Part shown: positions 22,914-34,871 of the stretch, piece by piece
Numbering within the stretch: position 1 is the stretch's first letter
Layout: each line of letters opens with the position of its first letter
Source: Morinoia aosen
Lineage: Eukaryota; Arthropoda; Malacostraca; Amphipoda; Talitridae
NCBI GenBank assembly: GCA_030386875.1
Contig: CM059576.1
Coordinates: forward strand, 61,317,581-61,381,580
DNA: 64,000 bases
Direction of reading: 5' to 3'
The notes under the pieces: model-generated
Seen by the model: the letters and a program-made list of their open reading frames with translations, nothing else
What the model was told of the DNA's origin: nothing
Database searches by the model: none
Translations under genes and position numbers: made by a program

Positions 22914-24654
22914 CTCTTGCTGCAAACAAGACTTTAGTTGTGACTCGACCGGACAAAGGTCGCGGTGTAGTTTTACTTGATAGGTCAAATTATTTGCGAG
23001 GTTTGGGTACTATTATTTCAGACAGCAGCAGGTTCTCGGAAATATGTGAACCTATCCATAAATATGTACTCCGCATAGAAGATAAAATTAATAATTTCTT
23101 ACGAAAACTTAGTAAATCTTCTGTTATTACTGAAACTATATATAATAGTTTATTTGTTTCCGGTTCAGGTCCGGGAATACGCTATGGTCTTCCTTAAGTA
23201 CATAAAGCAGATTTTTAAATCCAAATTTCAAATAAGACCGATTTTTGCAGCCTACAACACTCCGAGTTATAAATTAGCTAAATTTTTGGTACTCATTTTA
23301 AACCCAATAACTACTAATAAATACAGCGTTTTTAATTCGTCCTCCTTTGCTAAGGAGAACGCTAGTATTCCTGATGCTGACAAATTTTACATGACGTCAT
23401 TTGATGTCGAAAATTTGTTTACCAATATTCCGTTAACTGAAACAATTGATATTTGTTTGCAGCAATTATTTGAAGTGGAACAGACCGTTTGTAACTTTAG
23501 TCGTGTAGCATTCAAAACTCTGTTAGATCTTGCAGTTAGGTTCACATTTTTCATTTTTAATGGCAAGTACTGCAAACAAATCGAGGGATTGGGTACGGGG
23601 CTGCCTTTGGGTCCAACTTTCGCGAATATTTTTATGTCACATCATGAACGAATATGGCTTTCTGAATGTCCAGGTTATTTTAAACCAATATTTTACCGCA
23701 GATTCGTTGATGATACTTATGTTTTGTTCCGAGAAAGAAACCACGCTTTTTTGTTTCTTGGTTATATTAATAGTAAACACCGAAATATTAATTTTACCAT
23801 GGAGACTGAAGCTAACAATAAATTTTAGACTGTCCCTTTTTAGACTGTCTTGTCCAACGCTCAGGTTCCACTTTTTGTACCTCTGTTTATAGGTAAAGCA
23901 CATTTACTGGTTTGGGTTTAAGTTATTTTTCGTATTCTTCTTTTTTATTCAAAATCAACAGCATGAAAACCCTTTTATTTCGGGCCTGTGAAATATGCTC
24001 AAATTATTCATTGTTGCATAATAAGTTTGAATTTTTGAAACAGTTTTTTGTAAAAAATGGTTATCCTTTATATTTTATTCATAAATATCTCAAGCAGTTT
24101 TTAGATAAAAAGTATTCCGCCATTGCTACTGTGCTGACTGTACGAGTAGATAAGAAGAAATTGTTCGTCACCATTCCTTACTTCGGTGTTCAGTCTGAAA
24201 GGTTGAAAGAACAATTGCTCTAATTAGTTGTGAAATACTTTCCCTGTGTCGACCTTCAAATTATTTTGGTTAATAATTTCAAAATTAGTTCATTTTTTAT
24301 TTTAAAGATAGACTAACTATTTCATTGCTTTCCTCTGTTGTATACAAGTACTGTTGCCCACTGTGTGGGTCTGTGTACGTCGGTTCGACATCTCGGTTGC
24401 TATCTACGAGGGTATTTGAACACAGTGGTAGAAGTTTTAGGACTGGTATTCCATTAAGTAGGCCTTCCCATTCAGCTATTAGAATCCATGCTGAAAAATG
24501 CAATAGAACTATTTCACTAGAAAATTTTTCAATATTAGGTTCTGCAGGTTCGTGTTTTAATTTACGCATTCTTGAATCCCTCTTTATTAGCAAATTGAAA
24601 CCTAACCTTAATGACATGCAGTCTTCCTATCCATTGAAAATAGGTATTACGTAA
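22914..24654 (+). pseudogene. Penelope-like reverse transcriptase / GIY-YIG endonuclease, broken
   Basis: Recognisable in order: TRPDKGRGVVLLDR (N-terminal RT finger region, 22940 on); motif A SFDVENLFTNIP; motif B GLGTGLPLGPTFANIFM; motif C FYRRFVDDTYVLF; then a GIY-YIG endonuclease with a CxxC pair and VYVGST, ending near KLKPNLND. The reading frame is broken several times: a TAA near 23195 in the normally conserved LPK.HK segment, a frameshift just after it, a break near 23826, a TAA near 23893, and a stop and frame change between 24223 and 24325. The 5' part of the gene is missing. The protein cannot be made from this copy. Confidence 0.88.
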
Positions 24655-24845
24655 TTTTCTTATTTTTTAATTTTCATTTGTGTACATATTATTATATTAC
24701 TTACTGAATGGTTTTCATTGCCGGCCTTAATTTGTTATTTCTTGTATTTCAGACTATAGCTGATGATGATCTAGATGATCGAAAAGTCCTCATTTTTAAT
24801 AGATTTGTATTTTAAATCTATTGTCTTCGCTGTAACCTTCATTTG
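23907..24845 (+). repeat. right inverted arm of the Penelope-like element
   Basis: Forward copy of the 3' part of the element: end of the RT region, GIY-YIG domain and about 190 bp of 3' tail ending AACCTTCATTT. Pairs with 21981-22913. Its GIY-YIG frame (24325-24654) is open, unlike the left-arm copy. Confidence 0.88.
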
Positions 24846-25004
24846 AAATAAGTGAACATATGTATATTCTGGATGTCCATAAAGGCTTTTCACCATTTCA
24901 AAAATTTATTACAAATGCAATTGATGGGAAATTTATTCAGATTTATTCTATTATATTCAGCTCCTATTAGAGTTTTTTACTTCATTTAATAGACTTCTAC
25001 ATAG

Positions 25005-25435
25005 GCGCCATAAGTTGCACGAAGTACCACAAGACAGTATTCGATTTCTTGCCATCTTTGCTGTAGCATAGCCCATCAATTGAGGCAACGGGATGAGTAA
25101 TCCTTTGCTCTACGTCAGTAATGACCCATACCTTTGTTCGTTAACATCGTCCCACAGAAAAAAGTCCACCCTGAGTGATATCTGGTGGACGTAGTGGCCA
25201 CGGAATTGGCTCATCCCTTCTAAACCACCGGTCTAGAAATGTTTGATTGAAAAACCCACCAACATACAGTTCCCAATGTGGTGGTGCACCATCTTGTTGA
25301 AAATGATGCTTGGTTGAAGGTCATTTAGTAGTTGAGCCATATATTCAGTTGAAAAGTCAAGGTAAAGATTTGCAGTAATTGATTTCTCGTAGATGAAAAA
25401 TGGACCAATTACACGGTTTACAAAGATAATTTTGG
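25005..25435 (-). pseudogene. mariner-type transposase fragment, decayed
   Basis: On the minus strand I read IGPFFIYEKSITANLYL, then after a frameshift QQDGAPPHWELYVGGFFN, DRWFRRDEPIPWPLRPPD, and in a further frame LQQRWQEIEYCLVVLRAT. This matches the arthropod mariner-like family whose transposase carries QDGAPPH, a WIGR-GPI-WP-RSPD motif before a FFLWG block, and a C-terminal RATNGAHVE-like end. Frames shift at least twice and stops occur. Only the C-terminal half is present. Confidence 0.8.
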
Positions 25436-25671
25436 TCTAAGGCAGAGATGCGATTAGGCATTTTTTACTACTTTGAATGTGCCTAATTCAAATTTCTAAA
25501 TAGTTTTGCTCTATTACCTTCAGTTGTATTGCTACCACATACCCTCTCTCTACGATACTACCTATAAATTACGTAATTATTTCCGGTGTTACAGCAGCTT
25601 ATTACAGATAAAACAGCATAAATAAAAAACATTGATAGAATCCAAGTATTTGGATAACACAATCGACACAA

Positions 25672-26440
25672 TTCATTGTACTCCAGACAGAATTGTGTTT
25701 TCTTGGCTGATCTGGTGTATTTTGCCTACGGAATGTGACGTAAGAGCATCCAGCTGAAGTTTCCTATCATGCCGGGGTTCCACTAGCCTTGGTAGTTGCT
25801 CACAATCTTTGTGATGTCTTGGTGAAATCTTTCTCCATATTCATCACTCACTGATCCGAGGTTTGGAGGTGAAAGGTTGAGGTGCACGTGGAGAATGTGA
25901 ATTTTGAGTGACATTCGGTATCCCACATCCTGGTAAGTCTGTAACAACTTCGCAATACAGTCTTGGTAATCTGGTACCCTTGTGTTTTCAATGAAGCTAC
26001 TGCAGACTCACTTAAATGCTTCTTATGCTCTCAGTTCCTTAAAAGAAGCTTCTCAAAGACAGTATCCTGAACCACTTCTTGGCTCTTGGGTCCGACGAAT
26101 ATGCCTTCCTTGAGCGTAGGAGCACTGAGACCTTGGAAGTGTTCAAAAGTGTTTTCGTTCATTACCTTCATGAAATACTTCATTCAACTAAGCTTGGTAG
26201 GAAGAAGAGGAAGAGGCACCATTCTTTTGTCCACCAGAGGATTCTCTTGGACACTGTGCTCACCAAGAACAAAAGTGCTCCTAGACGCCCAGTATTTCTG
26301 CCTGTAGTGCTTGGATACAGCCCAACTGTCCCGGAGACAGAGAAAGCAAGAGTACACTGTTGTGAGCCCGCTTGCCTGGCGATAAGAAGACCAATGACCT
26401 TGGGGTTCCCACAGAGACTCCATGCACTAGTACGTGTTTT
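25672..26440 (-). pseudogene. fragment of an arthropod repeat-encoded protein family of unknown function
   Basis: Minus-strand reading gives YSCFLCLRDSWA, QENPLVDKRMVPLPLLPTKL, KEGIFVGPKSQEVVQD, MSLKIHILHVHLNLSPPN and GSVSDEYGERFHQDI in collinear order. I recognise a protein family that is very abundant in arthropod genomes, with motifs like YPCFLCLWDSR, PLHIKLG, IKEGIFVGPQ and GERFHQDI, and that behaves like a mobile element, but I cannot name its class. Stops (for example after LPTKLS, after FEKLLLRN and within NYQG.WNPGM) and a frame change make this copy non-functional. Confidence 0.75.
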
Positions 26441-26557
26441 CCTTGAAGGTTCCAAAATATGCTCCATTATTGGAACACAGTGTTGAGATATGCGGGTAAA
26501 TTTTACTCGTACGAAAGAGGAAAGGTGTACGTAAATAAAGCGTGAACTACCCAACAA

Positions 26558-26692
26558 CTTGAAGCAAAAATACAAGAAGAAATTCATTCCATTCAGCCTC
26601 AGATGCTAAGAACTGTCATTGGAAATGCCTTAGCTCCTGTTTGCGAAGCTGAAAATAGAGACCACTCTGGTGACATTATTTTTCATAAATAA
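26558..26692 (+). pseudogene. C-terminal fragment of a second mariner-like transposase
   Basis: The plus strand reads KIQEEIHSIQPQMLRTVIGN and ends GDIIFHK then TAA. This is the typical C-terminal end of arthropod mariner-like transposases (an I-x-EML-x-RVM-x-N region and a final DIIFHK). No upstream catalytic part is found in frame, so only the tail is left. Its orientation is opposite to the fragment at 25.0-25.4 kb and it is a different lineage. Confidence 0.6.
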
Positions 26693-29300
26693 TCAAAATA
26701 CAATTCTAATCTTTAAACTATATAATGAAAAAGAGTTGATAAGTAAACTCGTTTACAAAAATATACTTTATTTCAAAATGATAAAGTATGGACCACCATG
26801 TATAATAATAGTGTATATACCCACGCGATATTAAACCTTTGCAACAAAATAATAAATGTGATCAGTAGCTACACGTAAACTCTGTTTTGATGTGAGAAAT
26901 ATAGAAACAGAAAAAAACAATCTGTAACGGATGCCGGATTCCATTTTATATTCTCGGCGGCCTGTGAGTGTGCCATGGAGAAAAACTGCAGAAGGTCACG
27001 GTGAAAAATTGCGGTGCGCCAATATTTCTTTGAGTATGGGATACGCTCCCATCCTTAAATTTAATGAACTTAACATAGTTAGACTCTCACCTGCCTTAGG
27101 TTTCTAGGATACGGAGACAGGCGCCTCCAAAGGTAATTACATACGTTTACATCATGTGTTGATAGGTTTTTGAGACGTTTTTCTTTCGTACCCTTAATGT
27201 ATCTTTAGTTTAAATGCCTTATTCGTCATCTCTTCTTTAGATTTTGTTCGTTTTTTTTCTGGAGTCACTATTCCGATGTACAGGGCATTATGTAAAGGAG
27301 CACAGTTATTCATTAATTCCCCGCAAACTACAGTGTAAAGTGAACGGTCATTTTTCATCACCTTCTCACAGTCGGCTTTGTTTTAGAAAGGGAATCTAGA
27401 AATAGCTAATGTAATGACATGAAAGACAAATCAGGGGTTGGTAAGTTTCAGCTTCAATTCTAAAGTAAAAGTAGAGAAACAAAATTCTTCACGTTTTTGT
27501 ACAAATCTGGTTTTATTTCGAAACGTTCACAATATTGAAAAAGCTTGTTCTCATTTCATAGTTCGTTGCTCTAATTCTAGTAAGAATTTATGGTTCGATT
27601 ACTAAAATGCAGTGTTTTACCATTTTATTTACGAATTTGTATTTTTATTAGTTAACGACTGAACGGGCAAATCAGTGCGGATTATTACTATTGTAAGTTA
27701 TTTAGTTTCATAAAACATGACTGAAAATTTTTCAGAAATGAAATAAAAAAATACTATTGGATATTCTTACCGACTTGAATGGATTAGTGAAGCAACAATG
27801 TTTTTTTTTCGCCCTCGTATAACGTTGTGCAAACCCCTTCCTTTTTTTAACATCACTGATGGTATACTTTTTTATTTGACAATGTTTTAGGCGTTTTATC
27901 CTCCACAACCAATCGAATACACCAATTTGAGATTGTTGTGGACGAACTTTTGAGAAACGATGTCAATTATATTGGTAGGATTAAAAGACTTCAGCAGAAT
28001 TCAGAATGAAATTTTGATTGATTCATTTCTAGGAAAATCAAATGTGTGTAAAAAAATTACTGTCACTCAGAATATTTCAATTCAACTATTATGTTTTTAG
28101 AGACCCTAAATTTTTGTTGAGTCCATGTACGATCATAGTTATTTCTAGTTCATATTTGCTAGTCACAAGGTACATGACAGGATTTAGTTGAATTTGATAT
28201 TGATGAATAGCAGATCTAACATGAGCGTTTTACGGTTTATTTTTATGTGTTATAGCGCCTCAATAACATGTAATTGAAGGTCCGTTTTGTGACAAGAGCA
28301 TTAAACGCTTAAGTGTGGTAAAAACTCCTCATATTTTTTCTCAGTGTACATCTATACTGGTCACAGCGTGTACGTCAGGTGGGTCCCGCTACATGTGCCT
28401 GCAAACTTTCAGTGCAGGTGTTACTGGCAAACTATGTTAGACTTAAGTGAATATAACAATTCAAAATGGAGAAGACTTGTATTTTGCTACCTTAGAAGCC
28501 TCTGGAAGTACCATAAAAGAGTTAAAAATCCGGTCAAAGAGTCCGGCTTCGAAGACTGTCGTTGTCTATAACATAACTGGAATGAGGTGGGTATACTAGA
28601 TGAGTTAAAGTTAACTAACAAGCCACAATACTTAAATTAGAATTTTAAGAATCATTTTATTCACAGCTAAGCAATCTTTATTTCGAACATTATAATAAAT
28701 CACACACGACTATCAAGATATATATTTTCTCCAGACCTTTAAGGACACAATTTTATTATGTTAAGGACGTCAGAGCAGGGCAGGTAGGTTTACAACAAGG
28801 GTATGACCAAACTCCTGAGTATTCTAATAAAATTGTTTTATTAAAATATAAGTCAATCGATAAAATGCTTATTCTAACTTATTCTGTTCAGTGTACGCTC
28901 AATTAACCAAAATGAAATAAGTAACAGCTGTGAAAGTTTGAAGGCTCATTTCATGAGGCACCCAATAAAAACGTTAAAAAGGAAACATGAAAGGAAGAGG
29001 TGAAAGGTCTAGTTTTTAATTATATTTATTAATGTTACTGTGATGAGGAAAAATAACTTTTCATTGTACGTTAGACTGAAAGTTAATAAGCTCCTCAACA
29101 CTATCATTTCAAGCAATAATACCCTTCAGAGCAGGAATATCAGGTATTGCCCATAACCGGGCCCCAGACTGAATCTAGGATTTGCATCTTAATTGTTGCA
29201 CAGAAGCGCAAACACATGTATATTATGAAAATTACATATTGAGAAAATCTACGGGGCGATCACTCAAGCAAAAAAGGATGTAATTAAGAAGATTTAGCCA
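26693..29300. other. 2.6 kb with no recognised gene
   Basis: AT-rich sequence, partly T-homopolymeric. A short perfect-looking hairpin (TCCACAAC to GTTGTGGA) lies at 27902-27944. Nothing else identified. Confidence 0.55.
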
Positions 29301-29549
29301 TTAATAAATGTTCCGCCCTAAAAGCGACTCAAACCTAAGAACATCAATTCCATACACAGCTCTCATTTTTTCTTTAACTGATGATTTAAGCAACTCATAA
29401 TTTCTTGCAGCTATTTTTGGGCGAAAGATTAAACGTTTATTGAAGAGTTTGTCTACGGGTATTTGACAACAATATCCAGAGTTGCTACTTGTAAATTCCC
29501 TAATGTGAGCAGAAATGTACCTTGGTTCTTTGGCACTTTCTTCGATGTT
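29301..29549 (-). CDS. unassigned 82-codon open frame without ATG start
   Basis: The minus strand is open from AAC at 29549 to TAA at 29301. It reads like ordinary globular protein: EPRYISAHIREFTSSN, YCCQIPVDKLFNKRLIFRP, KIAARNYELLKSSVKEKMRA and a final VLRFESLLGRNIY. It begins directly after an in-frame TGA, so it would have to be an exon or a fragment of a decayed element. I see no strong splice acceptor at its start and do not recognise the family. Most likely either a remnant coding exon or chance. Confidence 0.3.
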   Translation of the reverse strand, partial: NIEESAKEPRYISAHIREFTSSNSGYCCQIPVDKLFNKRLIFRPKIAARNYELLKSSVKEKMRAVYGIDVLRFESLLGRNIY

Positions 29550-32500
29550 TCATTGAAAATGAGCGGTAAAGAGAAATAACTGAAAAATCAACTCTAATTC
29601 TATAGTAGAGTTTCACCTAACAAAAGTAGTAGCCTGACGTCATTTGTTTTGCCATTTTGGTTCTCCATATTCTGTAGGAAATATAATTTCGAGTCTAAAT
29701 TAGTTTTAGCCTACATTTACCACAACAGAGATGTTCAAAGCAAGGAAGGATGAAGTCACCATTTAGTATGGAGTGAAGGGAACGTAAAATCTATGCACAA
29801 AGGGTGTTCCCGCAAAGGATCCCGTGCGTAAAGATACAGTAAGATCAGAAGGAAGGTTATGAAAGAAGATAAAAGTTGAAGAACAAGTCGAGGTGCTGAA
29901 AAACAGGACAGTAGTGAACCGAAAAAGGTGGTCCTTAACAAAACAAAATAAAATAATTTCAATAAGAAGGCCTACCTAACTCTCAGGTTAAGACCTCACT
30001 TTTTAACCGTGGGAGCGGTCATTCCCATGGATACAATAGTTGGATCCCCCTGAGGGGAAACTAGCAATAAATGATGAATGAATTGGAATACAGGAGAAGT
30101 AAGAGAATTTCAATAATGTTCAACATGGCAGAATGGACGGTTTATCGTTTAAGTGAAACAAGCAGAGCCATTTTTTTCTTTTTACAAGAATACAGGGTTG
30201 TAGCATTTGAGGGGCTGGTAATGTATCTCTCCCCACTTATTATATTTTGAAAATAAGCAAGTTATTACGAAGGTTTAAGTTAAGCGATATAAATATTGAG
30301 GTAATTCCGCTTTGAATGGCAGATTATCCATCGTCTTCGTGCTACTCTAGTCAAAAAAATATTCCCATTGTACCGTCCGATACCCCAGCTCGAAACCCTC
30401 GTATAATTGGTCACGTAAGAATTGGAACCATTCTTCAAGCAAGTGAATTAGAAGATTCTAAGGTTATGTGAACTTTTTTTAACGTCCGAAATTTTATAAT
30501 TTATATTCTAATGGTGGATAAACCCCTAATATCCATATAAATACTTTCTTGGACAACAAAAATGTACCTTTTGACAAAAAGTTCGATAATACCTTGTAAC
30601 AACTAATTTTTTCAATTGAAGAACTTCAACCGGATTTAGGACGGACTTTAACATGCTGAAACATCAGATCATATGAAAAATCCTTGGATATTATCAGATA
30701 CAAATAGTAATATGGAGAAAAAGGCAGGGGAAGTAAATTATGTTCAAAGTCCTCATTCAGGTCATTAAACTAGAGCTTAATAAGTTTTTTTTGTGGTGCC
30801 CAAATGAAAATATAGAACAAAGACATTATGCCTCCTGGAGATGAGTGTAGATATTGAAAGTATATTTGAATGCACAAGTTTGAGAGATAATTTTCATTCC
30901 AATGCTGGTAATCATGAATAATACTGCATCCTTCGAACAATTAAACTTGCAGGAACAAAAAAAGCGTTGCATGTCATGGATCACTAGCCAACAACGTCTG
31001 GTTCGTTCAATCGGTACTATCAAAATATCTGCTTTCTGAAATGAAACCAAACACAAATAAATATGAAAATTTGTTTATGGTAGCTGGTATTATAACACTC
31101 ATCACTCTCCTCCAATGTTTTTTTCTTTCAGACGAGATGTACAGTCTCCTAATGCTTACTCAAATTTGGGACTCAAAACTTGGGGTCATGTCTTACAGAA
31201 AAATAAGTTATTTTGTTTTCCGTTTGAAAATGAGACATTTATAGTTCTTTTAGCGTATGCTGCTACCTGATCATTGTTCTTTAATCATTAGTATCCTTAA
31301 GACTACAATTTCCATCCAATTTTAAAGTTCTGGTTCAGGTCACTCACTGATTGTTTTTATTAAGGGATGTTTGTACTCCGAAATAGATTCTTGTCACTGC
31401 ATTTAGTTGCTGAGGCTGGGAAAAATTGAATTGTGCCTTCCTGTTTTGTGTGAAATCGATAAAATAATTTTGCTCTAGACGGACAGTCCTTTATCCCGCT
31501 GGAAAATTCCCATTTATAATATTGAATTTTTAAGATTTTCATTTTCGAACTTTGCCTTGCCGAATTTTTGTTTTATTTTGATGAGGCTTGGAACTATAAT
31601 CATTCAGTGCTTATTTTTCTATTTTATGGTAAAATTAAAATCGGACAATAAACAGCCAATCATGGTTACTACTCATCGTACTACGAAATGTAGGGATTCG
31701 TTGAACCTCAGCGGATCATCCTGTGCAGCCACAACTCATGAATCACGACTATGTAGTGTCTCATAACAGGCAATGGCTCGCTAGTTCTTTTTCGGCAAAG
31801 GAAGCCCCTAATATTTCGGTCTCACTTGCTATAACCGCCTGGCTGTCCAGTTTATCGATGCTGTCTTTGATACAAAAGAATTTCCCTTCTTCATGAGACG
31901 TTCCGCTTATTCTTTACGAAAGCCGACATTTCAACTCAGACGATCTTCTGAATGTAAACTAAGCCACCGATATAAACTACGTTTTTATCTAATCTCCATA
32001 TCTAGGCTCGTAAAACGCAACAGTAAAATGACAAAGCCTCTTGTTTCTTGGGTTTTGCAAGCGGCAGTTACAGAACTCAAATCTCATATTTTGTTGAGTT
32101 TCATACTGTATTTGAAAGCGTTAATGAATTAGTTCGTCTCTGAATTACCCTCAATATTCGGTCTCGTGAAGTCCCGACTGCTAAAATCCCTCTCAACAAC
32201 TTCGATTTCAGTTGCTTTATAGGACGTATAGGACCAGTGTTCCTTGTTGCATGGTACACTGCTGACAAGAGTGTACATGATTGTATGGTACGAACTAGAC
32301 TGACTGGAGTGTACCTGAAAGTACTGACTCGAGTCTACCCGTAATCTGCTGACATAAGAATTTTGCACCTTATTGTATCGTACACTTGAAGTCGCTCCTC
32401 GAAAGATATTGGTTGAAATGTTCTTCTAATATCTGAGTGTCACACATGATAAACTGAGTGAATCGGATGCATCAATGTAACACCACACCACGTTGCTCAT

Positions 32501-34574
32501 TTTCTTTTGATGATATTCAAAAATGTGGAGACTGATTTTGCGATTGATGCAAATCAATACTGATTATTTTATTGTTTAATTTGAATCCATTTGTGGAATT
32601 TAGGAATTCTTCATACTTGAAAATCTTTTAAAATGATTTATTTTTATTGTATCATTCATGAAGAGAAGCTATTATAATTTCTTATTCATGTTTTATTAAA
32701 GCTCAACTTTTTAAGTTCAATTTGACACTAGGAACGGGGCAATTTCTTAAAATGATCAAGCTCATGTATTATAAGAGGCCATCAGGAAGAAGGGATGTAG
32801 AACTAAGCTGCACCGTAACTGAACCAGTAAAACACAAAGCCTAGTTTTTCTCAAATATTCAAAAGCTCTCAATTTTCTATCTCGAATTTCTTCAATTTTG
32901 TAATGGCGAGTTGTAGCTTATAATATGAGTAAGAGTTTGTGATGTTACACAACTTGCGAACTGCATGTATAGTTGCTAGGTTGCTACGATAAAAAGGCGT
33001 AGCAGTTCCATCTGCATAGAACCTCATGACACCTGTAGAAGACTCGCCTCCGTAACATTTGCTTTTGGTACTGTACGATATGAGTTGTAATTACGCCTGA
33101 AATTTTCGCTCCAGGCATGCCAGAACAGGATGTCTTTATGTCAGCAACCTAGGTTTCCCAATGATTCGGTGAGAGGCATGTTTTGCGTTTAAAGGTGAAA
33201 TTGTATTGAAATAAATGTGTTCAGTTTTCACGGTTACTTGGCAGAGTATTGACTTTAATATGGATAATTATCTTGCAGTTTCGTTGAGTAATGTAATAAT
33301 GATTGTATTTGTACTGTTTAAATCAGACTTCATTTCTTCTCTCGGCAGAAACAAGTGTGTCAATAAAACGAAAACGTCGTCTCGAATCATCTTTCATTCC
33401 CAGGAACCAGAAAACAAAAAATTGTTTTCCACAGCACCCTTGCTGAGGAACTTCAGTTTATGGGGATTTTACTTTCTCCAACTGAGCTTCACACTGCAGA
33501 ACTGCGCTCATGAACTAATTATGTTTTTCTGGATTGGTTTCCAGTGAGTCGCTATGTAATCGTATCGAAAAAATCAACAGGGAACGTTTTGAAATACGGA
33601 CAGGGTAAAATTTTCGCAATTGATTCTGCAAATTTTATCTATTTCTATTGAACTTAGAAATTCAAAAATTATTCGTGGAAATATTTGCGAAAATAACAGG
33701 GTTTCCCTCCTGAAATTTTCTCTTTCCGCCATGGGAAAACTACTGTATACAACGAAAATATTTCACACAGGTACTTCTCGCAAGGTTTTTGACTTGGACA
33801 AAGCTGGACTCCTTTATTGGCTTCGGTGTATTAGGTTCTATGGAATTAGACTGGAAGAGACTAAATTTTAAGAAAACATTTAAGAGAATTATTTAGTGGG
33901 ATCACATATGTACACCCCAAGAGTGTGCTTTTTTCAAGTCTAATTGGGTCTAACCCATAATAATAATTTTTATGTTAATAATTGTTCAAAGAGAGAATTT
34001 GTCACTAATAGTGTTATAAATGTTTCATATTCCTATATTTCAATATGTGAGAGTAGCATTGATTCATGTATTGAATATGCGAGGCTTATATTGGACCTAC
34101 ATGACAATTATTTTTACCTCGAGTAAATTGAGTATCTACTGGATTGCCTTTACCGGTTATTCAAGTCTTAACAGTTTGCTGTAGTGGCCTAAAAGTTCGT
34201 GCTTGACTTTAGGAAGCAGCTTTTCATCGATTTTGGTTATAAATTGAAAATTGCAACTATGATCATTTATAATGTCGATAGTCTTAAGATAAACGCTTAG
34301 AACTTTGATTTTATGAGGTCGTGGAACATTCAGAGATGACGCAAAGGTTTAATTATCCAAATTTAATGCTTCAAAAGATATTTGTAACGAAGTTGTGAGT
34401 TTGTTGAATAAATATGTGCAATGACCTGCTCCCCAGGGGACACTCAGTACCACATGAGCATCAAACGCTGGCACACATCAGACGAATAATGGATGGTACT
34501 GCGTAAATCTGAACAGATTTATTTAAGTGTATATTTCTGACCTACAGTGAGGGAACACCACAAAAATAGACAGC
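29550..34574. other. 5 kb with no recognised gene
   Basis: AT-rich sequence with many short open frames, none with a recognisable domain. A patch at about 32265-32400 repeats TGTAC/GTACACT words loosely. No RNA gene, known repeat family or long inverted repeat seen. Confidence 0.5.
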
Positions 34575-34863
34575 CTCACTAAGTGCACAGTTTAGGAGCT
34601 GACATACGCTCGTCTGCCCCCAAGTTTGTCGTTGGGGCCGCGGCTCTCGCTCTCTTTGGCTCGCGCGCACCGGACACGCGGCTGTGCAGACGTTTCCCTG
34701 GGATGTTGCACTTGTGCGTGCTATGTTCTCGTGGACGTTGCGGAGAATCATACTGTAATTCATGCTCAAATACTGGGTTATAGTGCACTCAAAAATCTAA
34801 ACTATGAATTCTGCAACGAAACCCAAAATGCAATCAAGGAAATTCTTCGACCGTTTCTGTAAA
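34575..34863 (+). promoter_or_regulatory. CpG-rich patch followed by a possible first exon
   Basis: About 34590-34760 is strikingly GC- and CpG-rich for this window (GGCCGCGGCTC, CTCGCGCGCACCGGACACG, GTGGACGTTGCGG). It is followed at about 34803 by an ATG whose 20-codon frame is open and basic, ending at AAAAGGTAATT, a plausible splice donor. I infer a promoter and first exon of a host gene or a transposon, but no second exon was identified. Confidence 0.25.
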
Positions 34864-34871
34864 AGGTAATT

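Larger units (their letters stand above)
21939..24843 (+). mobile_element. Penelope-like element copy, foldback form, decayed
   Basis: The copy is flanked by a 13-bp direct repeat TGAAATAAGTGAA (21926-21938 and 24844-24856), which I read as the target-site duplication. The plus strand reads reverse transcriptase then GIY-YIG endonuclease. The last 0.94 kb, covering the end of the reverse transcriptase region, the endonuclease and the 3' tail, is also present as an inverted copy at the left. By family knowledge, Penelope-like elements often insert with partial duplicated copies in tandem or inverted order. The N-terminal coding part is absent. About 42 bp at the far left (21939-21980) have no partner in the right arm. 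Confidence 0.85.
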
